A stretch of 64,000 nt of DNA from an uncultured Flavobacteriaceae bacterium (GTDB taxonomy: Bacteria; Bacteroidota; Bacteroidia; Flavobacteriales; Flavobacteriaceae). This document shows, one piece after another, positions 43,573 through 52,915 of this stretch. The notes beneath the pieces were generated by a model. That model had not been told where the DNA came from. It ran no database searches and worked only from the letters and a program-made list of their open reading frames with translations. Position 1 is the first letter of the stretch. Every line of letters begins with the position of its first letter. Both the position numbers and the translations under genes were made by a program. The DNA is taken from positions 124,001 to 188,000 of the forward strand of contig CANKZQ010000006.1 of assembly GCA_947488345.1 (NCBI GenBank). Direction: 5' to 3'.

Positions 43573-45048
43573 ATGATAGCTCACAATTCTAAATTTGTCG
43601 GTGAAGGATTAACATACGACGACGTTTTATTAGTTCCTGCCTTTTCAGAAGTACTTCCAAGAGAAGTACGTATCCAAACGAAATTCACGAGAAACATAAC
43701 AATTAATGTACCTATAGTATCTGCTGCTATGGATACAGTAACAGAATCAGCAATGGCCATTGCGATGGCCCGCGAGGGTGGTATTGGGGTGTTGCATAAG
43801 AATATGAGTATTGAGCAACAAGCCCAGGAGGTTCGCAAGGTAAAACGTGCAGAGTCAGGGATGATCATTGATCCGGTTACACTGCCGCTTACTGCAAAAG
43901 TAATAGATGCCAAACAATTGATGAAAGAACACAGTATTGGAGGTATTCCGATTGTTGATGATGAAGGAACCTTAAAAGGAATTGTGACCAATCGTGATTT
44001 ACGTTTCGAACATAAAAATGATAGAGCTATCGTAGATGTAATGACCAGCGAAAATCTAGTTACCGCTGCTGTCGGAACTTCGTTAAAAGATGCCGAGGCT
44101 ATTTTGCAGGAAAATAAGATCGAAAAATTACTGATTGTTGATGATAACTATAAACTTTCTGGATTAATCACGTTTAGAGACATTACAAAAGTTACACAGA
44201 AACCTATAGCGAATAAAGACACTTATGGTCGACTACGGGTAGCCGCTGCTTTAGGTGTGACACCAGATGCTGTTGATAGAGCCGCAGCTCTCGTAAAAGC
44301 TGGTGTAGATGCTGTCATCATTGATACTGCTCATGGTCATACGAAGGGTGTAGTCGACGTATTAAAAACAGTAAAGAAGCAGTTTCCTGAATTGGAAATA
44401 GTGGTTGGTAACATTGCGACCCCTGAAGCTGCTAAATATTTAGTAGAAGCGGGTGCCGATGCTGTGAAAGTGGGTATTGGTCCAGGATCTATATGTACGA
44501 CTAGAGTTGTTGCAGGAGTTGGATTTCCGCAATTCTCGGCAGTGTTGGAAGTGGCACAAGCGATCAAGGGAAGTGGCGTTCCTGTCATTGCCGATGGAGG
44601 AATTCGTTATACAGGAGATATCCCTAAGGCGATTGCGGCGGGTGCTGACACCGTGATGTTGGGTTCTCTACTAGCTGGAACGAAGGAATCTCCCGGAGAA
44701 ACAATTATTTACGAAGGGAGAAAATTTAAATCTTATAGAGGAATGGGATCGGTTGAAGCCATGAAGCAAGGCTCAAAAGACCGCTATTTTCAAGATGTAG
44801 AAGATGATATAAAAAAATTAGTTCCTGAAGGAATTGTTGGAAGAGTTCCTTATAAGGGAGAATTATTTGAAAGTATTCATCAGTTTATAGGTGGCTTACG
44901 AGCGGGTATGGGCTATTGTGGTGCTAAAGATATTGACACCCTTAAAGAGACCGGAAAGTTCGTGAAAATCACAGCTTCTGGGATCAATGAAAGCCATCCA
45001 CATGACGTGATGATTACCAAAGAATCACCGAACTATTCAAGAAGATAA
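43573..45048 (+). CDS. guaB: Inosine-5'-monophosphate dehydrogenase
   Basis: 491 residues. Oxidises IMP to XMP, the committed step of GMP synthesis. The TIM barrel has the loop Cys in [13 protein letters not shown], substrate-binding [11 protein letters not shown] and [10 protein letters not shown], and the flap region [26 protein letters not shown]-domain pair is inserted at about 95-205 ([17 protein letters not shown] and [16 protein letters not shown]). Length is normal. A palindrome sits in its short leader. Confidence 0.96.
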   Translation: MIAHNSKFVGEGLTYDDVLLVPAFSEVLPREVRIQTKFTRNITINVPIVSAAMDTVTESAMAIAMAREGGIGVLHKNMSIEQQAQEVRKVKRAESGMIIDPVTLPLTAKVIDAKQLMKEHSIGGIPIVDDEGTLKGIVTNRDLRFEHKNDRAIVDVMTSENLVTAAVGTSLKDAEAILQENKIEKLLIVDDNYKLSGLITFRDITKVTQKPIANKDTYGRLRVAAALGVTPDAVDRAAALVKAGVDAVIIDTAHGHTKGVVDVLKTVKKQFPELEIVVGNIATPEAAKYLVEAGADAVKVGIGPGSICTTRVVAGVGFPQFSAVLEVAQAIKGSGVPVIADGGIRYTGDIPKAIAAGADTVMLGSLLAGTKESPGETIIYEGRKFKSYRGMGSVEAMKQGSKDRYFQDVEDDIKKLVPEGIVGRVPYKGELFESIHQFIGGLRAGMGYCGAKDIDTLKETGKFVKITASGINESHPHDVMITKESPNYSRR

Positions 45049-45089
45049 AAGAGACGCTGTTGTTGTAGTTAATTTTTGTTGAGAAAAAA

Positions 45090-46115
45090 TTATTTTTTAC
45101 CAAGAACATCTTTAGACATATGCATACTAACAAGCATATGCGGTACATCTACAGTTTCTGCAATTTTGAGATCTCCGGCAAGCGAACACAAAGCATAAGC
45201 CTCGAGTTCTGAAAGATCATGTTCGCTCATTAAATATTGAACCATATACAGCGTTGCTTTTTTAGCCGCTTGATCGATAGTCTTCCCAAATCCAGTGGTT
45301 GCATAGTAAGTATCGGTTTCATATTGCGGTTCACTGATTTCTTTGTTCTTTAGTATTTCCAATTGATATACAAATCGCATTGGAGCTTCTATAGCCGTAC
45401 CACAAACTTCGCCTAAACCTTGTGCGGCGTGTGCATCTCCAATAGAAAAGAGAGCTCCTTCAACAAAAACTGGAAAATAGACAATAGTACCTTCAACTAG
45501 ATTTGGATCATCCATATTTCCGCCGTTGGCTCGTGGTGGAATGGTAGAAAGCATTTCTCCGGTTTTAGGAGCAACTCCCATAACCCCTGGAAATGGGTTT
45601 AAAGGAATTTTAATATGCTCATTAAAGTCGACAAATTTCTTATCTTTTCCTAAAGCGTAAGTTTTTAGATATTTACCCTTAATTGTGTCTGCCAGAAAGC
45701 TAAATCCCGGTAGAATTGCGTTCCAGCCCCAATCTCCTAATTCAATTGTATGTAAGGTTACTTTAAGTACGTCCCCGGGTTTGGCTTCTTCAATATAAAC
45801 AGGTCCGGTGAGCGGATGAATAGGATCAAATTTTAATGAATCTAAAACTGAAATATCCGAATCAACAGAAATTTGTGCATCACTGGCATCTTCAGTATAG
45901 GCCTCAATAATGGCTCCAGACTTTACTATTAATACGGGTGGAATTAGACTACTAAATTTATTATGAGTTTGATCTTTTGTAAGTGAATAATCAGGTGTAA
46001 TCGTATCGGCAAGAATTTTAGTAGGACTTTCCTTTTGTTTTTCATTGCATGAAAGAATACAAAAAGAAAGAATGATACAGAATATATAGTGACTTCTCAA
46101 GAGTGAAATTGACAT
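45090..46115 (-). CDS. Acetamidase/formamidase family lipoprotein
   Basis: 341 residues, lipidated at Cys 23 (SFCILSCNEK). The FmdA/AmdA fold is visible: PLTGPVYIEEAKPGDVLKV, PGVMGVAPKTGEMLSTIPPR, GGNMD and FSIGDAHAAQGLGEVCGTAIE, holding the metal and catalytic residues. Known enzymes hydrolyse formamide or short amides to ammonia. A lipid-anchored, exported form suggests an extracellular or periplasmic amide substrate. Monocistronic, convergent with guaB. Confidence 0.87.
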   Translation of the reverse strand: MSISLLRSHYIFCIILSFCILSCNEKQKESPTKILADTITPDYSLTKDQTHNKFSSLIPPVLIVKSGAIIEAYTEDASDAQISVDSDISVLDSLKFDPIHPLTGPVYIEEAKPGDVLKVTLHTIELGDWGWNAILPGFSFLADTIKGKYLKTYALGKDKKFVDFNEHIKIPLNPFPGVMGVAPKTGEMLSTIPPRANGGNMDDPNLVEGTIVYFPVFVEGALFSIGDAHAAQGLGEVCGTAIEAPMRFVYQLEILKNKEISEPQYETDTYYATTGFGKTIDQAAKKATLYMVQYLMSEHDLSELEAYALCSLAGDLKIAETVDVPHMLVSMHMSKDVLGKK

Positions 46116-46172
46116 ATTTATATTAATTGACTATTAAACTTCTTAAAAGTACTAAAATTTATCTATTAGTGA

Positions 46173-46180
46173 TATCTTTG
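46173..46180 (+). promoter_or_regulatory. Promoter -7 element TATCTTTG for cinA
   Basis: An exact TAnnTTTG match 19 bp before the TTG start of cinA. Confidence 0.55.
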
Positions 46181-46199
46181 AAGGTTAAAACGAAATTCA

Positions 46200-47450
46200 T
46201 TGAACGCAGAAATAATTACGATTGGAGACGAGATCCTTATCGGACAAATAGTTGATACTAATTCAGCTTTTATAGGAAAAGAATTGAACAAAATTGGGGT
46301 ATCTGTCTATCAAATTACCTCGGTGCAAGATGATAAAGAGCATATATTAAAGGCGATCGCTGAAGCGGAAGAAAATGCAGATATTATCATTCTCACGGGT
46401 GGATTAGGCCCCACTAAGGACGATATTACAAAACATACGATTGCCCAATACTTTGATGATCATTTGGTTCAAAATGATACGGTATTGAAACATATAGAAT
46501 ATTTATTTGCAAAGTATATCTCAACACCAATTTCTGATATAAACCGCCAGCAAGCATTAGTACCCTCGACAGCAACAGTTTTGACTAATAGATTTGGTAC
46601 GGCTCCAGGAATGTTACTCGAGAAACAGGACAAAACATTTATTTCTTTACCAGGAGTACCATACGAAATGAGAGCCTTGATTTCGTATGAAGTGCTGCCG
46701 AAACTTCAAAAAAAATACAATTGTCCATATATTATTCACAAAACCTTATTAACCTATGGTCTCGGTGAAAGCGCCATTGCGAGTCGAATAGAAGCATTTG
46801 AAGATAGCTTACCTAAAGAAGTAAAATTAGCATACTTGCCAAATTTAGGAAAGGTAAGATTGCGCTTATCAGGAAAGAGTTTTGATAAGAAAATAATTGA
46901 ATCAGAGATAGAAAGATTATCCAATGAGTTGATTACGCTTGTGGAGGATATTTTTGTAGGATTTGAAGGTGAGCATTCGATAGAAGCACTTATTGGAGAT
47001 TTATTGGTAAAGAATGAGCGCACCTTAGCGATTGCCGAAAGCTGTACTGGTGGGAATATCTCTAAAATGATAAGTTCAGTAGCCGGTGCTTCGAGGTATT
47101 TTATAGGATCTGTGGTAAGTTATTCTGAACAGGTTAAGATAAAGGCCTTAGGCATATCAAAAGAACTTATTAATGAACATACTGTAGTGAGCGCAAAAGT
47201 TGCTGAAAGCATGGCTTTGGGTATACAAAAAAGTTACGGTTCAGATTATGCGATAGGGGTAACCGGTAACGCAGGACCAACCAAGGATAAAACCGATGCT
47301 TCTGTAGGACAAGTTTATATTGCTATAGCTACGCCAGAAGGGGTATTTGTACAAGATTTTAATTTTGGTCAGCCACGCGAAAAAGTAATACAAAGGGCTT
47401 CTGTGAAGGCATTAGAAATCCTAAAAATGAGTATTTTAAAAAAGTCTTAA
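46200..47450 (+). CDS. cinA: CinA family protein (nicotinamide-nucleotide amidohydrolase type)
   Basis: 416 residues. An N-terminal MoaB/MogA-like domain (AEIITIGDEILIGQIVDTN, ILTGGLGPTKDDITK, LPGVPYEM) precedes a C-terminal CinA/PncC domain (IAESCTGGNISKMIS, SYSEQVKIKALG, VTGNAGPT). CinA proteins hydrolyse NMN or ADP-ribose for pyridine-nucleotide recycling. The start is TTG; the residues after it match the family N-terminus and no ATG is available. Followed by the rpmB promoter. Confidence 0.92.
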   Translation: MNAEIITIGDEILIGQIVDTNSAFIGKELNKIGVSVYQITSVQDDKEHILKAIAEAEENADIIILTGGLGPTKDDITKHTIAQYFDDHLVQNDTVLKHIEYLFAKYISTPISDINRQQALVPSTATVLTNRFGTAPGMLLEKQDKTFISLPGVPYEMRALISYEVLPKLQKKYNCPYIIHKTLLTYGLGESAIASRIEAFEDSLPKEVKLAYLPNLGKVRLRLSGKSFDKKIIESEIERLSNELITLVEDIFVGFEGEHSIEALIGDLLVKNERTLAIAESCTGGNISKMISSVAGASRYFIGSVVSYSEQVKIKALGISKELINEHTVVSAKVAESMALGIQKSYGSDYAIGVTGNAGPTKDKTDASVGQVYIAIATPEGVFVQDFNFGQPREKVIQRASVKALEILKMSILKKS

Positions 47451-47456
47451 AATAAG

Positions 47457-47488
47457 TTTGTAGATTCTTTAAAAAGTTCTTATTTTTG
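47457..47488 (+). promoter_or_regulatory. Full Bacteroidota promoter for rpmB
   Basis: A -33 TTTG (47457-47460) and -7 TATTTTTG (47481-47488) are separated by 20 bp, an almost ideal housekeeping promoter, followed by a leader of roughly 30 bases. Confidence 0.75.
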
Positions 47489-47525
47489 CACCTCGTTTTG
47501 AAACAACAATTTTAAAGTTAAAGAA

Positions 47526-47765
47526 ATGTCAAGAGTTTGTGAGTTAACAGGAAAGAAAGCGATGGTAGGAAACAATGTTTCTCACGCCATGAATAAAACG
47601 AAAAGAAAGTTCGACGCTAATTTAATGAAGAAGCGTTTTTATCTTCCAGAAGAGGATAAATGGATTACGTTAAAAGTGTCCGCTTCAGCGTTAAAAAACA
47701 TCAATAAAAAAGGAATCTCTGCTGTTATTAAAGAAGCAAGAGCAAAAGGATTCTTGAAAAAATAA
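47526..47765 (+). CDS. rpmB: 50S ribosomal protein L28
   Basis: 79 residues. CELTGKKAMVGNNVSHAMNKTKR is the conserved L28 start, and the rest matches the Bacteroidota form with the C-terminal extension KGISAVIKEARAKGFLKK. First gene of the rpmB-rpmG-DUF4295 operon, behind a strong promoter. Confidence 0.96.
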   Translation: MSRVCELTGKKAMVGNNVSHAMNKTKRKFDANLMKKRFYLPEEDKWITLKVSASALKNINKKGISAVIKEARAKGFLKK

Positions 47766-47771
47766 TTAGAA

Positions 47772-47954
47772 ATGGCAAAGAAAGGTAACAGAATACAGGT
47801 TATTTTAGAATGTACAGAGCACAAAAATAGTGGTCAGCCAGGTACGTCTAGATATATTACTACGAAGAGTAAGAAGAATACTCCAGATAGAATGGAATTG
47901 AAAAAATTCAATCCTATTCTAAAGAAAATGACAGTTCATAAAGAAATTAAATAA
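47772..47954 (+). CDS. rpmG: 50S ribosomal protein L33, zinc-free type
   Basis: 60 residues, with [13 protein letters not shown] and [21 protein letters not shown] typical of L33. Only one Cys remains, so the two CxxC zinc knuckles of the C+ type are absent. This is the C- form, which does not bind zinc and is common in this phylum. It follows rpmB by 6 bp. Confidence 0.95.
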   Translation: MAKKGNRIQVILECTEHKNSGQPGTSRYITTKSKKNTPDRMELKKFNPILKKMTVHKEIK

Positions 47955-47990
47955 TTAGAGATTTTTTAAAATTTCAAAACACCTAGAGGT

Positions 47991-48140
47991 ATGGCAAAGA
48001 AAGCAGTAGCATCGTTACAAACAGGTTCTAAAAGATTGGCGAAAGCGATCAAAATGGTAAAGTCTCCAAAAACTGGAGCCTATATCTTTGTAGAAAGTAT
48101 TATGGATCCTTCTAAAGTGAACGATTTTTTCAATAAATAA
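47991..48140 (+). CDS. DUF4295 small basic protein
   Basis: 49 residues beginning MAKKAVASLQTGSKRLAKAI, with KMVKSPKTGAYIFVES in the middle. DUF4295 proteins are found after L33 in Bacteroidota and are likely ribosome-associated; the exact role is not established. Too short for many gene callers. A terminator follows. Confidence 0.9.
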   Translation: MAKKAVASLQTGSKRLAKAIKMVKSPKTGAYIFVESIMDPSKVNDFFNK

Positions 48141-48164
48141 TCGTTTACAGAATATAGTATATAG

Positions 48165-48200
48165 GCTACTTTCATTTTATGAAGGTAGCTTTTCTTTTTT
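48165..48200 (+). terminator. Intrinsic terminator of the rpmB operon
   Basis: GCTACTTTCA (48165-48174) pairs with TGAAGGTAGC (48180-48189) with one G-T wobble, followed by a T-rich tail (48190-48200). Confidence 0.85.
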
Positions 48201-48207
48201 ATATTTG
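48200..48207 (+). promoter_or_regulatory. Promoter -7 element TATATTTG for ftsY
   Basis: An exact TAnnTTTG match directly after the terminator T tail, 34 bp before the ftsY start codon. Confidence 0.6.
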
Positions 48208-48241
48208 TTTCCGTTAATTTCATTACATAGCGCACAAGAGA

Positions 48242-49195
48242 ATGAGTTTATTTAAAAAGATATTTTCGAAAGAGAAAAAAGAAACCTTAGATAAGGGTTT
48301 GGAGAAAAGTAAAACAACTTTTTTTGGAAAATTATCAAAGGCCGTTGCTGGTAAATCTAAAGTAGATGATGATGTATTAGATAATTTAGAAGAGGTGTTA
48401 GTTTCATCCGATGTGGGTGTTGCAACCACCTTGAAAGTAATTGATAGAATTGAGGCACGTGTCGCTAGAGATAAATATTTAGGTACTGATGAACTGAATC
48501 AGATTCTTCGCGAAGAAATTGCAGGTTTGCTATCAGAAACAAATATTGGTAATGAAACAGAATTTACCATACCTGCAGATAGAAAACCATATGTCATTAT
48601 GGTTGTCGGTGTAAATGGTGTCGGAAAAACGACGACAATAGGTAAACTCGCTGCACAATTTAAAAAACAAGGCTTGAAGGTCGTGTTAGGAGCAGGAGAT
48701 ACGTTTAGAGCAGCTGCCATAGATCAGCTTCAAGTATGGGCCGATAGAGTAGAGGTACCTATTGTAAAGCAAAAAATGGGTAGTGATCCTGCCTCAGTTG
48801 CCTTTGATACCTTACAATCGGGAGTACAACAAAATGCTGACGTAGTCATTATTGACACGGCAGGACGATTACACAATAAAGTCAATTTAATGAATGAGTT
48901 GTCTAAGATCAAACGTGTGATGCAAAAAGTATCACCAGATGCACCGCATGACGTCTTATTAGTATTAGATGGTTCGACGGGTCAAAATGCTTTTGAACAA
49001 GCTAAAGCATTTACGAAAGCTACAGAAGTTACTTCATTGGCAGTTACCAAATTAGATGGTACGGCCAAGGGTGGAGTAGTGATCGGAATCTCAGATCAGT
49101 TTCAAATTCCCGTGAAGTATATCGGTGTTGGAGAGGGGATTGATGATTTACAGGTATTTAACAAAATTGAATTTGTAGATTCATTTTTTAAATAG
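48242..49195 (+). CDS. ftsY: Signal recognition particle receptor FtsY
   Basis: 317 residues, the SRP receptor GTPase delivering ribosome-nascent chains to the translocon. NG domain only: helical N domain to about 95, then GVNGVGKTTTIGKLA (G1), DTFRAAAIDQL, VIIDTAGRLHN (G3), TKLDGTAKGG (G4) and VGEGIDDLQVF. The acidic A domain of E. coli FtsY is absent, as usual here. The conserved gene order rpmB-rpmG-DUF4295-ftsY supports the call. Confidence 0.95.
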   Translation: MSLFKKIFSKEKKETLDKGLEKSKTTFFGKLSKAVAGKSKVDDDVLDNLEEVLVSSDVGVATTLKVIDRIEARVARDKYLGTDELNQILREEIAGLLSETNIGNETEFTIPADRKPYVIMVVGVNGVGKTTTIGKLAAQFKKQGLKVVLGAGDTFRAAAIDQLQVWADRVEVPIVKQKMGSDPASVAFDTLQSGVQQNADVVIIDTAGRLHNKVNLMNELSKIKRVMQKVSPDAPHDVLLVLDGSTGQNAFEQAKAFTKATEVTSLAVTKLDGTAKGGVVIGISDQFQIPVKYIGVGEGIDDLQVFNKIEFVDSFFK

Positions 49196-49198
49196 AAA

Positions 49199-50287
49199 CT
49201 AATTCATCAAATCATTTAATTTCTCCCAAAGATCGTTGTCAAAACTAGAAGGGCCAAGCAATGCCTCACCAGCATCTTCTCCCATTCGTACGATGACTAA
49301 ATTTTGACTTGGTACGATGTACAATTTTTGATCATTTTTGCCCAATCCAGCTATCAAATCATTAGGTGCATTTGAAATTAATTTGCCTTGAAATTCTGAC
49401 GTCAATCCTGGACTTCTATAATTATCCTTACCATTGAGCCACCATAAATAGCCATATGCTTTATTCATAGTTTGCGAGGTAGTAGTCATTTCATTGAAAT
49501 AATTAATGTCATTTAAAATTGGTGTGCTATCCCAAATCCCTTTATTTAAATTTAAAAGACCAAAGCGTGCCATGGATCTCGCTGTGCTCCAATAAATATT
49601 GTTAAAACCATTTTCAATCCAAATACCATTCATACCAATCTTGTTTTTTAATTTGGAGTTAAAATAAGTGGTAAAATCACTATCTATGGCACCTTCAATG
49701 ATAACTTGTGTTAACGTGTAGGCGGCGTTATGATAATACCAAAAACTACCTGGAACATTTAAATAGGTTAGGCAATTTGGAAGTGTACAATTTGTTAAAA
49801 TAGGATTCGTATAATTCAATCCACTAGTCATAGTTATATGATGCCAAATTTTGATATTTGACTCTTGTTCATTTGTTAAGCTTGACCAATTTTCACCTAA
49901 ATAATCCGCAGAAGTGTCGTTAAGGTGTAAATAGCCTTCTTCTTGTGCAATACCCACCATAAAAGCAGAAAGCGTTTTTCCTGCAGACGCCCAATACCAA
50001 GAATCATTTTGTGAGAAATCATCAAAGTATTTTTCAACGACAATTTTCCCATCTTTTAATATAATAAAAGCCTTAGTGTCTTTATCGTTTAGAAAGTCAT
50101 AAAGCGGTTGTTCAGCAGTAGTATTCCAATTTAAATCTGAAATTGAAAGTGTTTCCCAAACGTCAGAACCGATAGGTGGAAAGTACAATTCACGTTCACC
50201 AGATGGATTTTCTATTGCCGTATTATTACTCGAGCAACCGAATGTAAGTGAAATCACCGTAAATAATAGAAAAAAGCGAAGTTTCAT
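49199..50287 (-). CDS. Serine hydrolase, class C beta-lactamase-like lipoprotein
   Basis: 362 residues, lipidated at Cys 18 (SLTFGCSSN). The active-site SxxK is in YWASAGKTLSAF, the YxN motif is YHN, and a late GKNDQKLYIVPSQNLVIVRMG segment replaces the KTG region. Such proteins include esterases, D-aminopeptidases and penicillin-binding-like enzymes; antibiotic hydrolysis is not implied. Monocistronic, convergent with ftsY 3 bp away and divergent from rimO. Confidence 0.85.
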   Translation of the reverse strand: MKLRFFLLFTVISLTFGCSSNNTAIENPSGERELYFPPIGSDVWETLSISDLNWNTTAEQPLYDFLNDKDTKAFIILKDGKIVVEKYFDDFSQNDSWYWASAGKTLSAFMVGIAQEEGYLHLNDTSADYLGENWSSLTNEQESNIKIWHHITMTSGLNYTNPILTNCTLPNCLTYLNVPGSFWYYHNAAYTLTQVIIEGAIDSDFTTYFNSKLKNKIGMNGIWIENGFNNIYWSTARSMARFGLLNLNKGIWDSTPILNDINYFNEMTTTSQTMNKAYGYLWWLNGKDNYRSPGLTSEFQGKLISNAPNDLIAGLGKNDQKLYIVPSQNLVIVRMGEDAGEALLGPSSFDNDLWEKLNDLMN

Positions 50288-50368
50288 GGGTTTTTATTTT
50301 AAGACCGTTTAATAGGTAAAAGGTTTAATTTAGATTGTATCTTTGCTGGCTCATTATAGAGGCTAGAT

Positions 50369-51679
50369 ATGCGTACAAAATCAACCAAACAAAATAAGAT
50401 CAATGTAGTGACGCTAGGTTGTTCTAAAAATGTCTATGATTCGGAGGTTTTATTAGGCCAGTTACAGGCCAACGGCAAGAATGCTGTACATGAAGACGAA
50501 AATGATGATGGTAATATCGTTGTGATCAATACCTGTGGTTTTATTGGTAAGGCTAAGGAAGAATCAGTAAACACGATTCTGCATTATGCCCATAAAAAAG
50601 AAAAAGGTGAAGTTGATAAAGTCTTTGTGACGGGTTGTTTGAGTGAACGATATAAGCCAGATTTAGAGAAGGAAATTCCGGATGTAGATGCTTATTTCGG
50701 GACACATGATTTGCCAAATCTACTCAAGGTATTAGAAGCTGATTATAAACATGAATTGGTAGGAGAGCGTTTAACGACAACTCCAAAGCATTATGCGTAT
50801 TTGAAAATTGCCGAAGGCTGCGATAGACCCTGTTCGTTTTGCGCGATCCCCTTAATGAGAGGAAAGCATGTCTCAACACCGATTGAGAATTTGGTGATAG
50901 AGGCAACGAAATTAGCCGAAAAGGGCATAAAAGAGTTAATATTGATTGCTCAAGATTTAACCTATTATGGCTTAGATATATACAAAAAACGAGCCTTGGC
51001 TGAATTATTAAAAGTGTTGGTCAAGGTAGATGGGATAGAATGGATTCGTTTGCATTATGCTTTTCCAACAGGGTTTCCTTTAGATGTGTTGGAGGTGATG
51101 AAGAACGAACCGAAAGTCTGCAATTATCTTGATATTCCGTTGCAACATATCAATACCGACATATTGAAGTCAATGCGACGTGGTACCACATTCGAAAAGA
51201 CAAATAAACTGCTTAAAGAGTTTCGAGCGGCAGTTCCAGATATGGCCATTCGTACTACGTTAATCGTAGGTTATCCTGGTGAAACCGATGCTATTTTTGA
51301 AGAATTAAAACAATGGGTGATTGATACTCGTTTTGATCGCTTGGGTGCTTTCGCCTATTCACATGAAGAGAATACACATGCAGCGAAGTTGATTGATGAT
51401 GTTCCTGAAGAAGTAAAAGAACAGCGTGTTTCTGAAATCATGGAAATTCAAAGCCAAATTTCTTTCGAATTGAATCAAGAAAGGATTGGAAATACCTATA
51501 AATGTATTTTTGATAGAAAGGAAGGTAACTACTTTTTTGGACGAACAGAATTTGATTCACCCGATGTCGATAATGATGTAGTCGTTGATGCGACTCAACA
51601 TTATGTGCAAATTGGACAATTCGTAAATATAAAAATTACTTCTGCCGGAGATTTTGATTTGAATGGAGAACCTGTTTAA
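50369..51679 (+). CDS. rimO: Ribosomal protein S12 methylthiotransferase RimO
   Basis: 436 residues. A radical-SAM enzyme that adds a methylthio group to an Asp of S12. The N-terminal UPF0004 domain has three Cys (TLGCSKNVYDSEVLL, INTCGFIG, VTGCLSERY) for the auxiliary cluster. The radical-SAM motif is CDRPCSFC, and a C-terminal TRAM domain begins near 370. The segments LHYAFPTGFP and LQHINTDILKSMRRGT separate RimO from MiaB. Confidence 0.94.
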   Translation: MRTKSTKQNKINVVTLGCSKNVYDSEVLLGQLQANGKNAVHEDENDDGNIVVINTCGFIGKAKEESVNTILHYAHKKEKGEVDKVFVTGCLSERYKPDLEKEIPDVDAYFGTHDLPNLLKVLEADYKHELVGERLTTTPKHYAYLKIAEGCDRPCSFCAIPLMRGKHVSTPIENLVIEATKLAEKGIKELILIAQDLTYYGLDIYKKRALAELLKVLVKVDGIEWIRLHYAFPTGFPLDVLEVMKNEPKVCNYLDIPLQHINTDILKSMRRGTTFEKTNKLLKEFRAAVPDMAIRTTLIVGYPGETDAIFEELKQWVIDTRFDRLGAFAYSHEENTHAAKLIDDVPEEVKEQRVSEIMEIQSQISFELNQERIGNTYKCIFDRKEGNYFFGRTEFDSPDVDNDVVVDATQHYVQIGQFVNIKITSAGDFDLNGEPV

Positions 51680-51728
51680 TGACTTTGCAATAAAACGACT
51701 ATCTTCGTTAAAACATAAAAATCAACAA

Positions 51729-52145
51729 ATGAAAAAAATCTTCTTCAACCTATTCTTATTGGCATCGTTAGGTACTTTAGTAGCATGTAGTGGAAATTCT
51801 CCTGAAAGTGCAGCGAAAAATTTTTTAAAAAAAATGCATAAAGCCGATTTTGAAGGTGCAAAAGAATACGCGACTACTGACACAAAATCTATGCTAAGTA
51901 TGCTAGAGTCGTTCGGAGCGAGAGACAGAATATTAGATGAATCTAAAGAACAAGGAAGTCTGAACATCACGGTTGTTGACACGCAGATAGATGGTGATAA
52001 AGCAGTATGTAAAGTAGAATTGAAATATTCTGATACTGATAAAGTAGACACTCAGACGATAAAATTGATCAAGAAAGATGATAAGTGGTTGGTGAATATG
52101 GGCAAAGAAGATTCTAAAAAAGAAGATTTAAAACCAAAAAACTGA
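51729..52145 (+). CDS. DUF4878-like lipoprotein
   Basis: 138 residues; a longer frame from 51663 overlaps rimO and is unlikely. Signal peptide with lipobox LGTLVACSGN (Cys 20). The remainder, SPESAAKNFLKKMHKADFEGAKEYATTDT and a following NTF2-like beta sheet ending DDKWLVNMGKED, matches the DUF4878/Lumazine-binding-like pattern of small exported proteins. Function unknown. It ends 20 bp before the YiiX-like gene. Confidence 0.8.
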   Translation: MKKIFFNLFLLASLGTLVACSGNSPESAAKNFLKKMHKADFEGAKEYATTDTKSMLSMLESFGARDRILDESKEQGSLNITVVDTQIDGDKAVCKVELKYSDTDKVDTQTIKLIKKDDKWLVNMGKEDSKKEDLKPKN

Positions 52146-52165
52146 TCTGACTAAGAAACATAGAA

Positions 52166-52801
52166 ATGCGAAGATTTGTACTTATACTCTTCCTTTTAGT
52201 AGGATCGATTCTTGTAGCATTTAAATTTTTAAAATCCTCTTCAAGTCGTCCACTTGAAGAGGATTTTTATTATGTGCTTAGCGAAGAAGAAAAGCAGCAA
52301 CTGCAAACTGGTGACATTATTCTTCGCAGAGGTTATGGTTTTGTGAGTACCATGATTTTAAGGATGATGCAAGAAGAAATACCTGTTACGCATTTAGGAA
52401 TTGTAATTAGAGCTAATGATTCTTTACAAGTGGCACATTCACTTTCTAGTACAGTTTCAGATCAAGATGGCCTGAGATTACAGCAAATAGATTCATTTAC
52501 ACATAACTCATATGACAGTTCTTTACTAATTACACGATTAAAAAATATTCAGTCAAGTGACCTTGAAAAGATAAAAAAACAAGTAGCTTATTATCATATG
52601 AAGCAATTGCCTTTTGATCATAGTTTTGATTATAAAGATACTACGGCGCATTATTGTTCAGAGTTCATTTGGCGCATTTATGAGCACAATCTAAAGATGT
52701 TAAAGGTGGCAGATTCTATTTCTAACGAAGAGAAATACAACAGTTTGAAGACTTTTTACGATACCGATTATTTTGACATTATTGTGAATCACCACCAATG
52801 A
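52166..52801 (+). CDS. YiiX-like permuted papain-fold hydrolase
   Basis: 211 residues, with an N-terminal TM helix or uncleaved signal (3-20). The permuted NlpC/P60-type catalytic set is visible: His 76 in VTHLGIV and Cys 164 in HYCSEFIWRIYE. GDIILRRGYGFVST is the usual motif before the His. YiiX/C92 relatives are predicted amidases or acyltransferases acting on lipids or peptides at the envelope. It lies next to a lipoprotein gene and may share its operon. Confidence 0.82.
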   Translation: MRRFVLILFLLVGSILVAFKFLKSSSSRPLEEDFYYVLSEEEKQQLQTGDIILRRGYGFVSTMILRMMQEEIPVTHLGIVIRANDSLQVAHSLSSTVSDQDGLRLQQIDSFTHNSYDSSLLITRLKNIQSSDLEKIKKQVAYYHMKQLPFDHSFDYKDTTAHYCSEFIWRIYEHNLKMLKVADSISNEEKYNSLKTFYDTDYFDIIVNHHQ

Positions 52802-52837
52802 TTGTAGGTATCTGGATTTGGCGTTTTAGTTAAAAAA

Positions 52838-52855
52838 GTGTTAGTATTCTAACAC
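52838..52855 (+). terminator. Weak hairpin before bshC
   Basis: GTGTTAG (52838-52844) and CTAACAC (52849-52855) form a 7-bp stem with a 4-base loop, with only AATTTC following. It may attenuate read-through into bshC. Confidence 0.4.
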
Positions 52856-52915
52856 AATTTCGACTGATGCCTAAAAATTAGTATTTTTATCAAAATTCAA
52901 CTGATATTAAACCTA

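Noticed and set aside
47772-47954. L33 lacking zinc-binding cysteines as a damaged gene
   Set aside because: The zinc-free C- form is normal in many bacteria; length and conserved residues are intact.
49199-50287. Beta-lactam resistance enzyme
   Set aside because: Only the general serine-hydrolase SxxK/YxN architecture is seen; many lipoproteins of this fold are esterases or peptidases.
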